Assembly (NCBI RefSeq): GCF_030540825.1
Contig: NZ_JAUOEO010000001.1
Coordinates: forward strand, 1,833,001 to 1,897,000
Reading direction: 5' to 3'
DNA: 64,000 nucleotides
Source: Flavivirga spongiicola
GTDB lineage: Bacteria > Bacteroidota > Bacteroidia > Flavobacteriales > Flavobacteriaceae
Position numbers and translations under genes: made by a program
Notes under the pieces: generated by a model
The model's database searches: none
Told to the model about the DNA's origin: nothing
Seen by the model: only the letters and a program-made list of their open reading frames with translations
Part shown: in pieces, positions 33,875 through 43,458 of the stretch
Layout of the letters: each line of letters starts with the position of its first letter
Position numbering within the stretch: the first letter of the stretch is position 1

Positions 33875-34579
33875 TTAATTATTCGCTTTGGCTTTCGCTT
33901 CGTTAACCATTTTTTCATTAGGTAAGATAGCGATATTAACACGGCGGTTCTTTGCTCTACCTGCCACGGTTGAATTATCATGCTTCGGTTGATTTTCTCC
34001 AAACCAATTGGTAGTAAACCTTCCTGAGCTAAGCCCTTTATTTTTAAAATAGCCAGTAACTGCATAAGCTCTATTTTTAGATAAAGTCATATTATAGTTA
34101 GCGTCACCTGAACTATCAGTATGTCCTACAACTAAAATATTAGTATCTGGATATTCTTTAAAAACACCTACTAATTTATTTAATGTTGTTTGAGAAGCTG
34201 CATTAATATTATACTTGTTGGTATCAAAATAAACGCCACTACCTTCATCAAATGTTATTACAATACCATCATCTACACGTTCAACCTCTGCTCCAGGAAT
34301 TTCTTCTTCTATTTTTTGAGCCTGTTTATCCATTTTATTTCCGATAAGCACCCCGGCTGTTCCTCCAACAACGCCACCAATAACAGCACCTAATTCTCCA
34401 TTACCGCCTTTACCTATGTTATTGCCAATAATTGCACCTAAAATAGCACCTCCAGTGGCTCCTATTACTGCCCCTTTTTGTTTGTTGTTCGCATTTTGTA
34501 CGGCTTTACAATTAGTTAAACTCGCAGTTAAAACAAGTGCTAAAAAGGTTAATCCGATTTTATTTAAAAGTGTCTTCAT
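33875..34579 (-). CDS. OmpA-family lipoprotein with glycine zipper
   Basis: 234 residues. Lipoprotein signal with Cys near LTASLTNC. Residues 35-85 form glycine zippers (GAVIGATGGAILGAIIGNNI; GAVIGGVVGGTAGVLIGNKM). The C-terminal OmpA domain binds peptidoglycan: VVGHTDSSGDANYNMTLSKN-RA, NRRVNIAI. Links outer membrane and cell wall. Followed by a strong terminator; preceded 3 bp by a lipocalin-like gene, so co-transcribed. Confidence 0.9.
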   Translation of the reverse strand: MKTLLNKIGLTFLALVLTASLTNCKAVQNANNKQKGAVIGATGGAILGAIIGNNIGKGGNGELGAVIGGVVGGTAGVLIGNKMDKQAQKIEEEIPGAEVERVDDGIVITFDEGSGVYFDTNKYNINAASQTTLNKLVGVFKEYPDTNILVVGHTDSSGDANYNMTLSKNRAYAVTGYFKNKGLSSGRFTTNWFGENQPKHDNSTVAGRAKNRRVNIAILPNEKMVNEAKAKANN

Positions 34580-34582
34580 TAT

Positions 34583-35053
34583 TTATTGTTTATTAAAGTT
34601 CATTGTAATTGTAAAAGGCTTACCATCAACCCTCACTGTTTGTTCCCATTCCATTGCCACATCAGACAGTGCCGTTAAATTTAATCGAAAACCTTGATTG
34701 GTATCAGATTTATATTTCTCATTGGTTGGCTTAAGTAGAAAATCGTAAAGTCCTGTTTGTGAATCAATTTCTTGAATTGTAAAAACAAAATTGCGAGCTC
34801 CACTTGAACAACCTACATTACTAATGTTATAAGTCCCCGTGTTATTGTTAGGAACAAATTGCCATAGACTCCCCTCAAAACAATCTTTCGAATCGTCATT
34901 AAGCAAGTTAACATTATACGTTCCTTTTTCACTATAAGTTATTGAGTTTAGCACCCAATTTCCTTTAATTACTTTCTTTGAAGTCCTTACGGTTTTTGAT
35001 GTTCCGCAAGAGATTAAACTAATTGCAATTAAAAAAAGAAGTGTGTTTTTCAT
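34583..35053 (-). CDS. Lipocalin-like lipoprotein
   Basis: 156 residues with a lipobox (ISLISCGTSK). Residues 28-156 look like a small beta-barrel: IKGNWVLNSITYSEKGTYNV, DCFEGSLWQFVPNNNTGTYN and C-terminal strand FTITMNF. This is the lipocalin-like domain family found widely next to OmpA-like genes in Flavobacteriaceae. Ligand unknown. Confidence 0.78.
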   Translation of the reverse strand: MKNTLLFLIAISLISCGTSKTVRTSKKVIKGNWVLNSITYSEKGTYNVNLLNDDSKDCFEGSLWQFVPNNNTGTYNISNVGCSSGARNFVFTIQEIDSQTGLYDFLLKPTNEKYKSDTNQGFRLNLTALSDVAMEWEQTVRVDGKPFTITMNFNKQ

Positions 35054-35336
35054 AGAATTAAAATTTAATAATGTTTAAAGTATTTACGAATTCCTCTTGT
35101 CTTCAGATGTTTTTTTATGTGATTTTTCTGAAAATATTTTCAGTTATTATTTAGACACCGATTAATTAAATGAGTCACTTGTTAGCTACAATCTCTTAGA
35201 AAATAATAACGAACTTAAAAGATGTAAATTATTAACGAAGCTTCAAAAATTTGGGTTCAGGCAGTTATAAATGTAATTAATCGTCTGATATTCCGTTAAC
35301 AATAAACCACTTATATAAACAACAAATATCAATACT

Positions 35337-35672
35337 ATGAAAAATTTGTTTTGTTTACTTTTAATTTTCCTGATTTATAATACTTCTTTTTGTCAGGAAA
35401 AAACAAATAATGTTAATTTACTTAATGATGATTTAAAGGCTTCTATATTTAAGTTTCATCCTAACCCGGTAGACAATCAACTGTTCATTATAGGTACTGT
35501 TAAAATAAAACGTATTGAAATCATAGATATTCTAGGAAAGAATGTTGCCACTTACTTTTTTAATAAGAGTATTATAAAAATAGACGTTTCACAGTTAAGA
35601 AGCGGGCTCTATCTTATAGAGATAAGAAATGAAAATGATAAACTGGAAATTAAAAAATTAATTAAAAAATAA
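35337..35672 (+). CDS. Mini-protein: signal peptide plus T9SS type A sorting domain
   Basis: 111 residues. A signal peptide (MKNLFCLLLIFLIYNTSFCQ) is followed by only about 20 residues before a full type A C-terminal sorting domain (FHPNPVDNQLFIIGTVKIKR, IDILGKNVATYF, LRSGLYLIEI, KLIKK). The usual cargo domain is missing. It would be sent through the type IX system as little more than a tag. Either the remnant of a larger secreted protein or a small secreted product. Confidence 0.8.
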   Translation: MKNLFCLLLIFLIYNTSFCQEKTNNVNLLNDDLKASIFKFHPNPVDNQLFIIGTVKIKRIEIIDILGKNVATYFFNKSIIKIDVSQLRSGLYLIEIRNENDKLEIKKLIKK

Positions 35673-35673
35673 G

Positions 35674-35835
35674 TTAAGCCACTTTTTTAAGCAAATCGAA
35701 ACAAGGGCATTTTTTACAACGCTTATTCTCACCTTTTTTAAATTTTTTACAACAACTGGTTTTCACCTTATCGGTAGTAATAATACCTATCTCTTGTAAT
35801 TTTTTTATAGCTTTTTTCTTCTTCTTTTTACCCAA
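35674..35835 (-). CDS. 53-residue basic cysteine-rich protein
   Basis: Minus-strand frame from a TTG at 35835: GKKKKKKAIKKLQEIGIITT, DKVKTSCCKKFKKGENKRCK, KCPCFDLLKKVA-stop. Five cysteines (CC...CKKCPC) and 20 lysines suggest a small metal- or nucleic-acid-binding protein. No ATG is available (an in-frame TAA precedes by 21 bp), so the start is uncertain. It converges with the T9SS mini-protein, one base between stops. Confidence 0.6.
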   Translation of the reverse strand: MGKKKKKKAIKKLQEIGIITTDKVKTSCCKKFKKGENKRCKKCPCFDLLKKVA

Positions 35836-35910
35836 AACAGAATCTAAAATTTAGATAACTCGGCAAAAATAGTTATTTTTATTAAATCTAAATAAAGATA
35901 ATTGTTAAAA

Positions 35911-36429
35911 TTACTGTGGTGTATTGGTCGCTGCTGTTGTTACTGTTAAATTTTCAATATCTCTATCAAATAAATACAGGCCTCCTTTGTCGTCTCCAAT
36001 CATATTAATTTTATCAAGAATGGTACGAGCCACCGCTTCTTCTTCTATTTGTTCAGCAACATACCATTGTAAAAAATTATGTGTCGCATAATCTTTTTCC
36101 TGAAGACTAATATGTACTAATTCATTAATACTTTGAGACACATATACTTCATGCTCAAATAATTTCTCAAACATTTCTTTGAAAGACTTGAATGTAACGT
36201 TTGGTGCTGCCAACTGAGAAATTTTTGCATGACCTCCTCGTTCGTTGACGAATTTCACCAATTTTAGCATGTGTTCGCGCTCTTCATCAGATTGCGCATA
36301 CATGAAATTAGACACTCCCTCCAGACCTTTTACCTCGGCCCAACACGCCATAGCTAAATAAATCTGTGAAGACTCAGCTTCAATTCTTATTTGATTATTT
36401 AATGCTTCTTCTATGGTTTTTGATAACAT
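35911..36429 (-). CDS. ftnA: Bacterial non-heme ferritin
   Basis: 172 residues, the normal length. Ferroxidase ligands are in IEAESSQIYLAMACWAE (Glu17, Tyr24), EEREHMLKLVKF (Glu50, His53) and EQIEEEAVARTILDKI (Glu127-130 region). Forms a 24-mer that oxidises and stores iron. The C-terminal tail (TVTTAATNTPQ) is Thr-rich. Gene symbol follows the general family name. Confidence 0.92.
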   Translation of the reverse strand: MLSKTIEEALNNQIRIEAESSQIYLAMACWAEVKGLEGVSNFMYAQSDEEREHMLKLVKFVNERGGHAKISQLAAPNVTFKSFKEMFEKLFEHEVYVSQSINELVHISLQEKDYATHNFLQWYVAEQIEEEAVARTILDKINMIGDDKGGLYLFDRDIENLTVTTAATNTPQ

Positions 36430-36505
36430 GATATTTCTTTTTATGTAAAGTTAAATAATTCTTTAATTCCTAAAATAATATTAAGATTAAATTAAGCAAG
36501 TAAAT

Positions 36506-36880
36506 TTAACCAGCGAAATAATTTTTAAGCATAAATTCTGCAGAGGCATATTTACCTTTAATATCTCGGATAGTGTTCAATGCTTTCTGCGATCTTCTTT
36601 TCTCATTATATAGAGCTACTCCTCCAAAAAAGGAGCTTATTAAAATTATGATTATAGCTATAAGACCTGTTTTAGTTTCGACCTCTTCAATATTCAAATC
36701 AGGAATTTCTCGAACATATTTCAAAATAAAACCATCATCAATATTAGATATTAAGTACTCTTTGATTTCATCATTATATTGAGCGAATTGTCCAATTTCA
36801 ACCATATCAGCTTGTGTTTTTATTAAACGTTCAGCTTGTGCTTGAATATCTACAATTTGCCTAATGATGTTTCTATTCAT
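36506..36880 (-). CDS. Small single-span membrane protein downstream of metG
   Basis: 124 residues: helical N-terminal part (IVDIQAQAERLIKTQADM), one membrane helix (GLIAIIIILISSFFGGVALY) and a basic C-terminal helix. Unknown. Starts three bases after the metG stop, so it is almost certainly in the same transcript. Confidence 0.65.
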   Translation of the reverse strand: MNRNIIRQIVDIQAQAERLIKTQADMVEIGQFAQYNDEIKEYLISNIDDGFILKYVREIPDLNIEEVETKTGLIAIIIILISSFFGGVALYNEKRRSQKALNTIRDIKGKYASAEFMLKNYFAG

Positions 36881-36883
36881 AAA

Positions 36884-38983
36884 CTAACTTATCTGCAACC
36901 CGTTTGTTACAGCTGTATCATCCGGATTCACAAATACCAACTTCCCTTCAGGTGTCTCCGTCATTAAAATCATTCCTTCACTTTCAACGCCTCTTAACGC
37001 CCTCGGTGCTAGATTCACTAAAACGGTTACGCGTTTCCCTACCACTTCTTCAGGCGTAAAACTTTCGGCAATGCCCGAAACTATGGTTCGTACATCAATA
37101 CCTGTATCGACTTTTAAAACTAATAATTTTTTAGTTTTTGGCATTTTTTCAGCTTCCAAAATAGTCCCAACACGGATATCCAACTTAGTGAAATCGTCAA
37201 ATGTAATGGTGTCTTTTTGTGGTTCTACAACAGCATTAGCTATGTCGTTTGCTTTTTTACTAGCTTCTAATTTATCAAGTTGTGCTTGTATGGTTGCGTC
37301 TTCGATTTTAGAGAACAACAATTCAGCTTTCCCTATTTGGTGACCAGATGGAAGTAATACTTCTTTGGTACTTACTTCGTTCCAATGAGATGCTTCGACA
37401 AGCTCAGCATGACCCTCATCATCTTTTTTGTCATTCAGAGTGAAACGAAGAATCTTTTTTAATTTTTCAGAAGTAAATGGCAAAAATGGTTCACACAACG
37501 TAGCTAATGCCGATGCTATTTGAAGTGCTACATACATAATGGTTTGTGTACGTACCTCATCTACTTTAATCACTTTCCAAGGTTCTTCATCTGCTAAGTA
37601 CTTATTACCCAGTCGCGCTAAATTCATAAGTTCTTGTTGTGCTTCTCTAAAACGGTAGCGTTCAATAGAGCTAGAAATCACATCGGGATAGGCTTTTACT
37701 GCGGCTAATGTTTCTTCATCTACTTGAGATAATGCATTAGCAGTAGGCGTCACGCCATCATAATACTTATTCGTTAGTACCACAACACGATTAATGAAGT
37801 TCCCGAAAATGGCTACTAACTCATTATTATTTCTCGCTTGAAAATCTTTCCAGGTGAAATCGTTATCCTTAGTCTCTGGGGCATTAGATGTTAAAGCGTA
37901 ACGTAATACATCTTGCTGACCTGGGAATTCTTTTAAATATTCTGGCAACCAAACAGCCCAATTTTTTGAGGTTGACAATTTATTGCCTTCTAAATTTAAA
38001 AACTCATTGGCAGGCACATTTTCTGGTAAAATATAAGAACCTTCGGCTTTTAACATAGCTGGAAAAATGATACAATGAAATACAATATTATCTTTTCCAA
38101 TAAAATGAACCAATTTAGTATCTTGATCTTTCCAATACGGCTCCCAATCCTTTCCTTCTCGTTCTGCCCATTCTATGGTAGATGATATATAACCTATCGG
38201 GGCATCAAACCAAACATAAAGCACTTTCCCTTCACCACCTTCTGCAGGCACAGGAATTCCCCAATCTAAATCTCTGGTTACGGCACGTGGACGTAAGCCA
38301 TCATCAATCCAAGATTTACATTGCCCATAAACATTAGGTTTCCAATCTTTTTTATGCCCTTCAAGAATCCATTCTTTTAAAAAAGCTTCATGCTTATCTA
38401 ATGGTAAAAACCAGTGTTTTGTTTGTTTTAAAGTAGGCGTATTTCCTGTTAAAGCTGACTTCGGATTTATTAAATCGGTAGCATTATGGCTTGTTCCACA
38501 GTTTTCACATTGGTCACCATAGCTTTCTTCATTTCCACATTTAGGGCAAGTCCCCACCACAAATCGATCTGCTAAAAACTGATTTGCTTCGGCATCATAT
38601 AATTGCTCTGTCACTTCTTCAATAAACTCACCTTTATCATTTAAAGTCGTAAAAAATTCTGAAGCTGTTTTATGGTGAACCTCGGCTGAAGTGCGTGAAT
38701 AATTATCAAAAGTAATCCCAAAATCTTTAAACGATTTTTTAATAATCGCATGGTATTTATCTACAACATCTTGTGGTGTGACCCCTTCATTTTTTGCTTT
38801 AATCGTAATGGGCACGCCATGTTCATCACTTCCCCCAATTAATATAACGTCGTTTCCTGTTAATCGTAAATAACGCGCATATATATCTGCCGGAACATAA
38901 ACCCCTGCCAAATGTCCAATATGAATAGGTCCATTTGTATAAGGAAGTGCTGTGGTAATTGTATATCGTTTTGGTTTGTTCAT
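36884..38983 (-). CDS. metG: Methionyl-tRNA synthetase with C-terminal tRNA-binding domain
   Basis: 699 residues. Class I signatures: [12 protein letters not shown] (HIGH) and NKLSTSKNW (KMSKS form); zinc knuckle [17 protein letters not shown] (146-163). The C-terminal Trbp111-like domain starts at about 590 ([20 protein letters not shown]). Between LKKIL and WNEVSTKE, residues about 512-533 ([20 protein letters not shown]) are encoded by an inserted REP-like element and are foreign to the family. Confidence 0.96.
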   Translation of the reverse strand: MNKPKRYTITTALPYTNGPIHIGHLAGVYVPADIYARYLRLTGNDVILIGGSDEHGVPITIKAKNEGVTPQDVVDKYHAIIKKSFKDFGITFDNYSRTSAEVHHKTASEFFTTLNDKGEFIEEVTEQLYDAEANQFLADRFVVGTCPKCGNEESYGDQCENCGTSHNATDLINPKSALTGNTPTLKQTKHWFLPLDKHEAFLKEWILEGHKKDWKPNVYGQCKSWIDDGLRPRAVTRDLDWGIPVPAEGGEGKVLYVWFDAPIGYISSTIEWAEREGKDWEPYWKDQDTKLVHFIGKDNIVFHCIIFPAMLKAEGSYILPENVPANEFLNLEGNKLSTSKNWAVWLPEYLKEFPGQQDVLRYALTSNAPETKDNDFTWKDFQARNNNELVAIFGNFINRVVVLTNKYYDGVTPTANALSQVDEETLAAVKAYPDVISSSIERYRFREAQQELMNLARLGNKYLADEEPWKVIKVDEVRTQTIMYVALQIASALATLCEPFLPFTSEKLKKILRFTLNDKKDDEGHAELVEASHWNEVSTKEVLLPSGHQIGKAELLFSKIEDATIQAQLDKLEASKKANDIANAVVEPQKDTITFDDFTKLDIRVGTILEAEKMPKTKKLLVLKVDTGIDVRTIVSGIAESFTPEEVVGKRVTVLVNLAPRALRGVESEGMILMTETPEGKLVFVNPDDTAVTNGLQIS
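37388..37455. repeat. REP-like element inserted in frame inside metG
   Basis: GATGCTTCGACAAGCTCAGC-ATGAC and GTCATTCAGAGTGAAACGAA-GAATC are the two facing halves of the intergenic REP family also seen at 22690-22862 and 58624-58735. The insertion keeps the reading frame and encodes about 22 residues. Confidence 0.85.
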
Positions 38984-39002
38984 GATGAAATTTCAATTAT
39001 AG

Positions 39003-39136
39003 TGTCATTGCGAAATTTTTGATAAAAAATTGTGGCAATCTGTTAAATTTGGAAAGATTACCACACTTCGACTTTTTAGCTTATACTAAGCGAAGTCGAA
39101 GTACTCAATGCAAGCTATTTCAATCCTCGTAATGAC
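39003..39136. repeat. REP-like palindrome pair between divergent genes
   Basis: GTGTCATTGCGAAATTTTTG, GTGGCAATCTGTTAAATTTG and CGTAATGACG blocks; inside lies CTTCGACTTTTTAGC / AAGCGAAGTCGAAG. Member of the same family as 50588-50702. Confidence 0.75.
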
Positions 39137-39206
39137 GTTTAGTTTTCTAAAGCCACAAAAGTAATCAATTAGACTACGATTTAGAAAAAAAATGTACATT
39201 TACATT

Positions 39207-40223
39207 ATGTCAAAAATCTCATTATTTACTGTATTATGTTGTATTGTTTTTTTCTTTGGGAAAAAACACCTTTCAGCTCAAAATGCGGCATCACCAAAAA
39301 CAAATATATTGATACAACCACCATACTTAAAAGCAGGAGATACAGTTGCCATAGTGGCGCCTTCGGGAGTTCTAAAAAACCGAACTAAAGAAGTGGAACA
39401 AGCCAAGAGGCTTTTAAAAAGTTGGGGATTACATGCCATCGTAGGCAAACATGTATTTAGTCAGGCCAATCATTTTGCCGGAACGGATGATGAACGTTGT
39501 GAAGATTTTCAAAATGCTTTAGATAATCCCAAAATAAGTGCTATCTGGTGTGCCCGTGGTGGTTACGGAACTGTTAGAATTTTAGATAAATTAGATTACA
39601 CCAAATTTAAACAAAACCCAAAATGGCTTATTGGTTATTCTGATATTACGGCACTTCATAATCAAGTTCATAACCAAGATATACAATCTATTCATGCTAT
39701 GATGTGCACGAGCTTACAAGACGATTTTGGAACGATTAAAGAGACACTTTCAACATTTAAAGATGCCATTTTTGGAAAGTCTTTAAACTATACTTTAACA
39801 GGTTCTAAATACAATAAAACTGGGAACGCGTCTGCCCCAATTGTTGGTGGTAATTTAACGATGTTACATACCATGCTAGGCTCTAAAACAAGTATTGATA
39901 CTTCTGGTAAAATTCTGTTTATTGAAGAAATTGGCGAATATAAATATCATATAGACCGTATGTTACAAAGTTTAAAACGTGCTGGCTATTTTGAAAACTG
40001 CAAAGGTGTTATTGTTGGCGATATGACCAAACTTAGAAAAAACACCACACTTTGGGGTACTTCCATAGAACAACTTATTTTAGATGCTTTATCCGATTAT
40101 AGTTTTCCTATAGCATTTAATATGCCTGCCGGGCACGAAAAGGACAATCGCGCTATGATTTTGGGCAGACGGATTGAGTTGACAGTAGGTAAAGGTCAAT
40201 CTACAGTTGTTTTTCAAAACTAA
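39207..40223 (+). CDS. LD-carboxypeptidase (peptidase S66), secreted
   Basis: The frame opens at 39192; ATG 39207 (MSKISLFTVLCCIVFFFGKK) starts the signal peptide and is preferred, 338 residues. S66 motifs: DTVAIVAPSG, ARGGYGTVRIL, IGYSDITALH (catalytic Ser), KILFIEEIGEY (catalytic Glu), PAGHEKDNRAM (catalytic His). Cleaves the terminal D-Ala of murein tetrapeptides during cell-wall recycling; here exported to the periplasm. Ends four bases into the convergent WD40 gene. Confidence 0.9.
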   Translation: MSKISLFTVLCCIVFFFGKKHLSAQNAASPKTNILIQPPYLKAGDTVAIVAPSGVLKNRTKEVEQAKRLLKSWGLHAIVGKHVFSQANHFAGTDDERCEDFQNALDNPKISAIWCARGGYGTVRILDKLDYTKFKQNPKWLIGYSDITALHNQVHNQDIQSIHAMMCTSLQDDFGTIKETLSTFKDAIFGKSLNYTLTGSKYNKTGNASAPIVGGNLTMLHTMLGSKTSIDTSGKILFIEEIGEYKYHIDRMLQSLKRAGYFENCKGVIVGDMTKLRKNTTLWGTSIEQLILDALSDYSFPIAFNMPAGHEKDNRAMILGRRIELTVGKGQSTVVFQN

Positions 40224-41176
40224 TAGTCCAGTTCTTTAATTTTATTAGCATTCGAGTCCCAAATTACTATTTTGCCTTTACTACTTGAGGTAATAATAAA
40301 CTTGCCATCTGGACTCCAATCTATACCCCATAAATAATCTTCTGAAGATTTTGATTCTGCTAACAGTTCCCCTTTTTTAGTCCAAATTCTTAAAGCATCA
40401 CTTGCTGTGGCTAATGTACTTCCGGCACCGTTCCAACGTATATTCCTGTACTCTCCTAAACTTCCTGAAATTTCATTTAATTTCTCTCCTTCAATATTCC
40501 AAAACTGCACCAATTTATTATCCGCTTTTTCAAGATCCCCATAGTCTCCAACAGCAAAAAAATTTCCAGATTTATGCCATTCTACACTAAGTAAAAATGT
40601 TTCTTTCGCTCTTGGTTCAAATACTTTAATGATATCTCCCAAATAGTTATAAATTCCTATTTGTGCACCTACTGTTGTTAGAATATTTTTAAATGGGTGC
40701 CAATCTAACCCTGCAACACCCTTTGGGTCGGCCATAAATCTACTAATTCGTTTTCCTTCAAGATTAAATATTGACACGTTTCTTTCAAGCTCAGAAACAG
40801 CAAGCATATCGCCTTTATAATTCCAATCCAATCCTCGGAAACCAGATTCTAAACCTTGTAAATCTATCCATGTATCTTTTTCAAAATCAAGCATTCTAGC
40901 CTTAACCGTTTTACTTTGAGTTACAATAGCTAAAATATTCTTAGTAGGGTGCCATTTTATTCGGCTTATGGTAACACCCCTTACCGGGTAAGTTTTTATG
41001 AGTTTAAAGGTCTTCGCTTCGTATATTTTAAGGTTGTCCTGATTACCACCTGTAGCTATATATTCTCCACTTGGACTCCATGCCACAGTCCATAATGTTT
41101 TATTGACCTGTTTTTGATTCGGCAAGCAAGCAATAATACTGATAGTATATAAAATGCCTATAAGTATGTCCTTCAT
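40220..41176 (-). CDS. WD40-repeat beta-propeller protein
   Basis: 318 residues with a short hydrophobic start (ILIGILYTISIIACLPNQKQ; possible lipobox LPN not fulfilled, Cys18). About seven WD-like repeats: LWTVAWSPSGEYIATGGNQD, RGLDWNYKGDMLAVS, GLDWHPFKNILTTVG, NIRWNGAGSTLATAS, GIDWSPDGKFIITSSSKGKI. Scaffolding or binding role likely; partners unknown. Stop overlaps the stop of the S66 gene; starts 5 bp after the YceI-like gene. Confidence 0.82.
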   Translation of the reverse strand: MKDILIGILYTISIIACLPNQKQVNKTLWTVAWSPSGEYIATGGNQDNLKIYEAKTFKLIKTYPVRGVTISRIKWHPTKNILAIVTQSKTVKARMLDFEKDTWIDLQGLESGFRGLDWNYKGDMLAVSELERNVSIFNLEGKRISRFMADPKGVAGLDWHPFKNILTTVGAQIGIYNYLGDIIKVFEPRAKETFLLSVEWHKSGNFFAVGDYGDLEKADNKLVQFWNIEGEKLNEISGSLGEYRNIRWNGAGSTLATASDALRIWTKKGELLAESKSSEDYLWGIDWSPDGKFIITSSSKGKIVIWDSNANKIKELDY

Positions 41177-41181
41177 TTCTT

Positions 41182-41757
41182 TTAATTAAATATCAAAACA
41201 ACTTCAAATTCAATAGCATCAGAAATAATACCATCTTTAACACTTCCAAACATACCTTTCGACTCATAGTTAACACCCCATCTGGTTCTATCCATAATAA
41301 ATTTTGAATTCATTTCATATTTACCATCCACAACTTTAAATTTTATATTAAAATCAATGGCATTGGTAACATTCTTAATCGTTAGGTTCGCTTTTACCTT
41401 AATGGTATTTACATTTTTATGAACAACTTCGATAAACTTTATTATAGCTCTTGGATGTTTTTCAACATCAAAAAAATCTTGGTTTTTTAAATGCCCTACC
41501 AACATCTCATTATATTTTCCATCGGTATTTGCAATAGAGTTCATATCAATTTCGAAATAACCTCCAAGTATAACATCATTCGATTTAATAATATGTCCAC
41601 TTATAAATTTTACAGTGCCAAAATGCTTATTATATTTAAATAAATTCGATCCTGTCCATTTCACAACACTCTTAGTTGTATCAATTTCTATATTCTTTTG
41701 AGCATTTGTAATGCTTGTAAAGCAAATAATTATTACCAATAAAATAATTTTTTTCAT
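41182..41757 (-). CDS. YceI family secreted protein
   Basis: 191 residues, signal peptide MKKIILLVIIICFTSITNAQ. YceI motifs: SVVKWTGSNLFKYNKHFGTV, GGYFEIDMNSI, HLKNQDFFDVEKHPRAIIKF, MDRTRWGVNYESKG. These lipocalin-like barrels bind polyisoprenoids. Divergent from the ToxR-like regulator and followed by the WD40 gene. Confidence 0.9.
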   Translation of the reverse strand: MKKIILLVIIICFTSITNAQKNIEIDTTKSVVKWTGSNLFKYNKHFGTVKFISGHIIKSNDVILGGYFEIDMNSIANTDGKYNEMLVGHLKNQDFFDVEKHPRAIIKFIEVVHKNVNTIKVKANLTIKNVTNAIDFNIKFKVVDGKYEMNSKFIMDRTRWGVNYESKGMFGSVKDGIISDAIEFEVVLIFN

Positions 41758-41974
41758 GTGTATGTATTTATTGTCTTTTATTTGTCACATGTAGCATCCA
41801 TCTAATCATTGTCCTTGGGTATCGAAACTTTTAGTTATGAATGTTTCATGATTCATATTTTTTAGTAAAACTAGAAGCATTGTTTACCATTTTTGTAAAA
41901 AAAATGTGAAAGAAGTGTGAAACGGATGCAAAAAGTTGAAAATTTTCATTTATTTAACTGTTTTAAACATAACG

Positions 41975-42826
41975 ATGAATAAGCTCATTTTCTCTTTATT
42001 GTTGATACTGCCCTTTACACTCTCGGGATGCATAGATGATACGTCCCAGAATCATTTTTCTGAAACGGTAAAAGTAGCCTTGCGAGATGCTGGCCATGCA
42101 CTTTTAATCACTAATAACGATTCTACATCATTGATCCTACCTATCACTAAATTAAATGAGAACACATACGAACTAGCATTTCAAAATAAACTATCTATAA
42201 CTCCAGATAGCTTGGTGAATGTTATAAGTAACAGTTTAAAAACTGCTAACCTCCCAAAACAATATATTGTTGAGGTTATTAATTGCAATAACGATGAAGT
42301 GTTTTACAGTTTTCAAATCAAAGGAACTACAGAAAGTAATATTGTTCCTTGTTTAGGCAGAAACCTACCCGCTGATTGTTATACGATCCAGATACTATTT
42401 CTTGAAAAGAACTCGAGGTTAACTACTAAAATGTACATAACACTTTTTATTCTTTTTACCTGCATATTAATTTCTGGTTTTTTCTATCTTAAAAAAAGAA
42501 AAATAAAGACCCCTACTGGGGAGGTCATTCCCTATTCAAAAATTGGTGATTATAAATTTTATAAAGATCAAAACAAGTTAATTAAAGAAGCTGTTGAAAT
42601 AAAGCTATCTGCTAAAGAATGTGAACTCATGTCTATGCTTAGTGCAAATCTAAATCAAGTTGTAAAACGCGAAACCCTTGTAAAAGAAATATGGGAAGAC
42701 CACGGTGTTTTTGTCGACAGAAGCTTAGATACTTTTATATCAAAACTTAGAAAAAAGTTTAAAAATGACAACACTATAAACATTATTAATGTTCATGGTG
42801 TTGGCTATAAACTGGAAGTCCTTTAA
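41975..42826 (+). CDS. Membrane-anchored winged-helix (OmpR/ToxR-like) transcription factor
   Basis: Start at 41975 (MNKLIFSLLLILPFTLSGCI) is preferred over 41936 because it begins the signal/anchor; 283 residues. Lipobox-like LSGC, periplasmic domain (20-150), a membrane helix (YITLFILFTCILISGFFYLK), and a cytoplasmic winged helix (200-283: VEIKLSAKECELMSMLSANL, SLDTFISKLRKKF, INVHGVGYKLEVL). Topology is inverted relative to ToxR: sensing domain first, DNA-binding domain last. Probably regulates the divergent YceI gene; inferred. Confidence 0.82.
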   Translation: MNKLIFSLLLILPFTLSGCIDDTSQNHFSETVKVALRDAGHALLITNNDSTSLILPITKLNENTYELAFQNKLSITPDSLVNVISNSLKTANLPKQYIVEVINCNNDEVFYSFQIKGTTESNIVPCLGRNLPADCYTIQILFLEKNSRLTTKMYITLFILFTCILISGFFYLKKRKIKTPTGEVIPYSKIGDYKFYKDQNKLIKEAVEIKLSAKECELMSMLSANLNQVVKRETLVKEIWEDHGVFVDRSLDTFISKLRKKFKNDNTINIINVHGVGYKLEVL

Positions 42827-42835
42827 AAAGTGTTG

Positions 42836-43288
42836 TTATACTCCAAACTGATTTAGATGATGATCTATGTGCTTGTAAAACATATTATTCCATTCTTGCT
42901 CAGATAATTTCCCAAATGAATGCGACTCTCTATTATCAAAATAGACGCCTCCTAAGTCTTGTGTTTTCTTTAAGTAATTGATTAAACGCTCTTTTTCTGT
43001 TTCAAAATTTTTGGAATCAGTTATTAAAAATTCAGGTGCTGTTCTACTATTTTTCTTGTATGGTTTTTCGTTTACTACTAAAGGTTTTACAAATAGCTTT
43101 AATAGTGCTTTTTTAAAACCATTTGGTTTAGGGTGTATATTTTCAAGTGCCAACTCATAAGTCACATTGCAATGCGCCAACATTTTATCGACACTCATTT
43201 TCCCCCATAATTGTGGTGTTGAAGATTCTAATTTATTAATTCTGGCAATAACTGTATTTGTTTCGTTTAAATCGAAGATATTTTTCAT
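42836..43288 (-). CDS. DUF1569 (DinB-like) protein
   Basis: 150 residues. TPQLWGKMSVDKMLAHCNVT and EQEWNNMFYKHIDHHLNQFG give the spaced His residues of the DinB/YfiT-like four-helix family, DUF1569 branch. Possible thiol-dependent metalloenzyme; substrate unknown. Converges with the ToxR-like gene, 9 bp apart. Confidence 0.82.
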   Translation of the reverse strand: MKNIFDLNETNTVIARINKLESSTPQLWGKMSVDKMLAHCNVTYELALENIHPKPNGFKKALLKLFVKPLVVNEKPYKKNSRTAPEFLITDSKNFETEKERLINYLKKTQDLGGVYFDNRESHSFGKLSEQEWNNMFYKHIDHHLNQFGV

Positions 43289-43458
43289 CTGTTTATTTTT
43301 ATTGCTTTTTAATGGTCATATGCAACCTTTGATGATTAAAATAATCTTTAAGCACATAGAGTAATGATTATTTTAATCATGTCGGTTTCATCGTTTTTAA
43401 TTAATATATTAAAACTCATGCAATTTATTTCTTTTATTTTTATCTTAAAACTATATAT

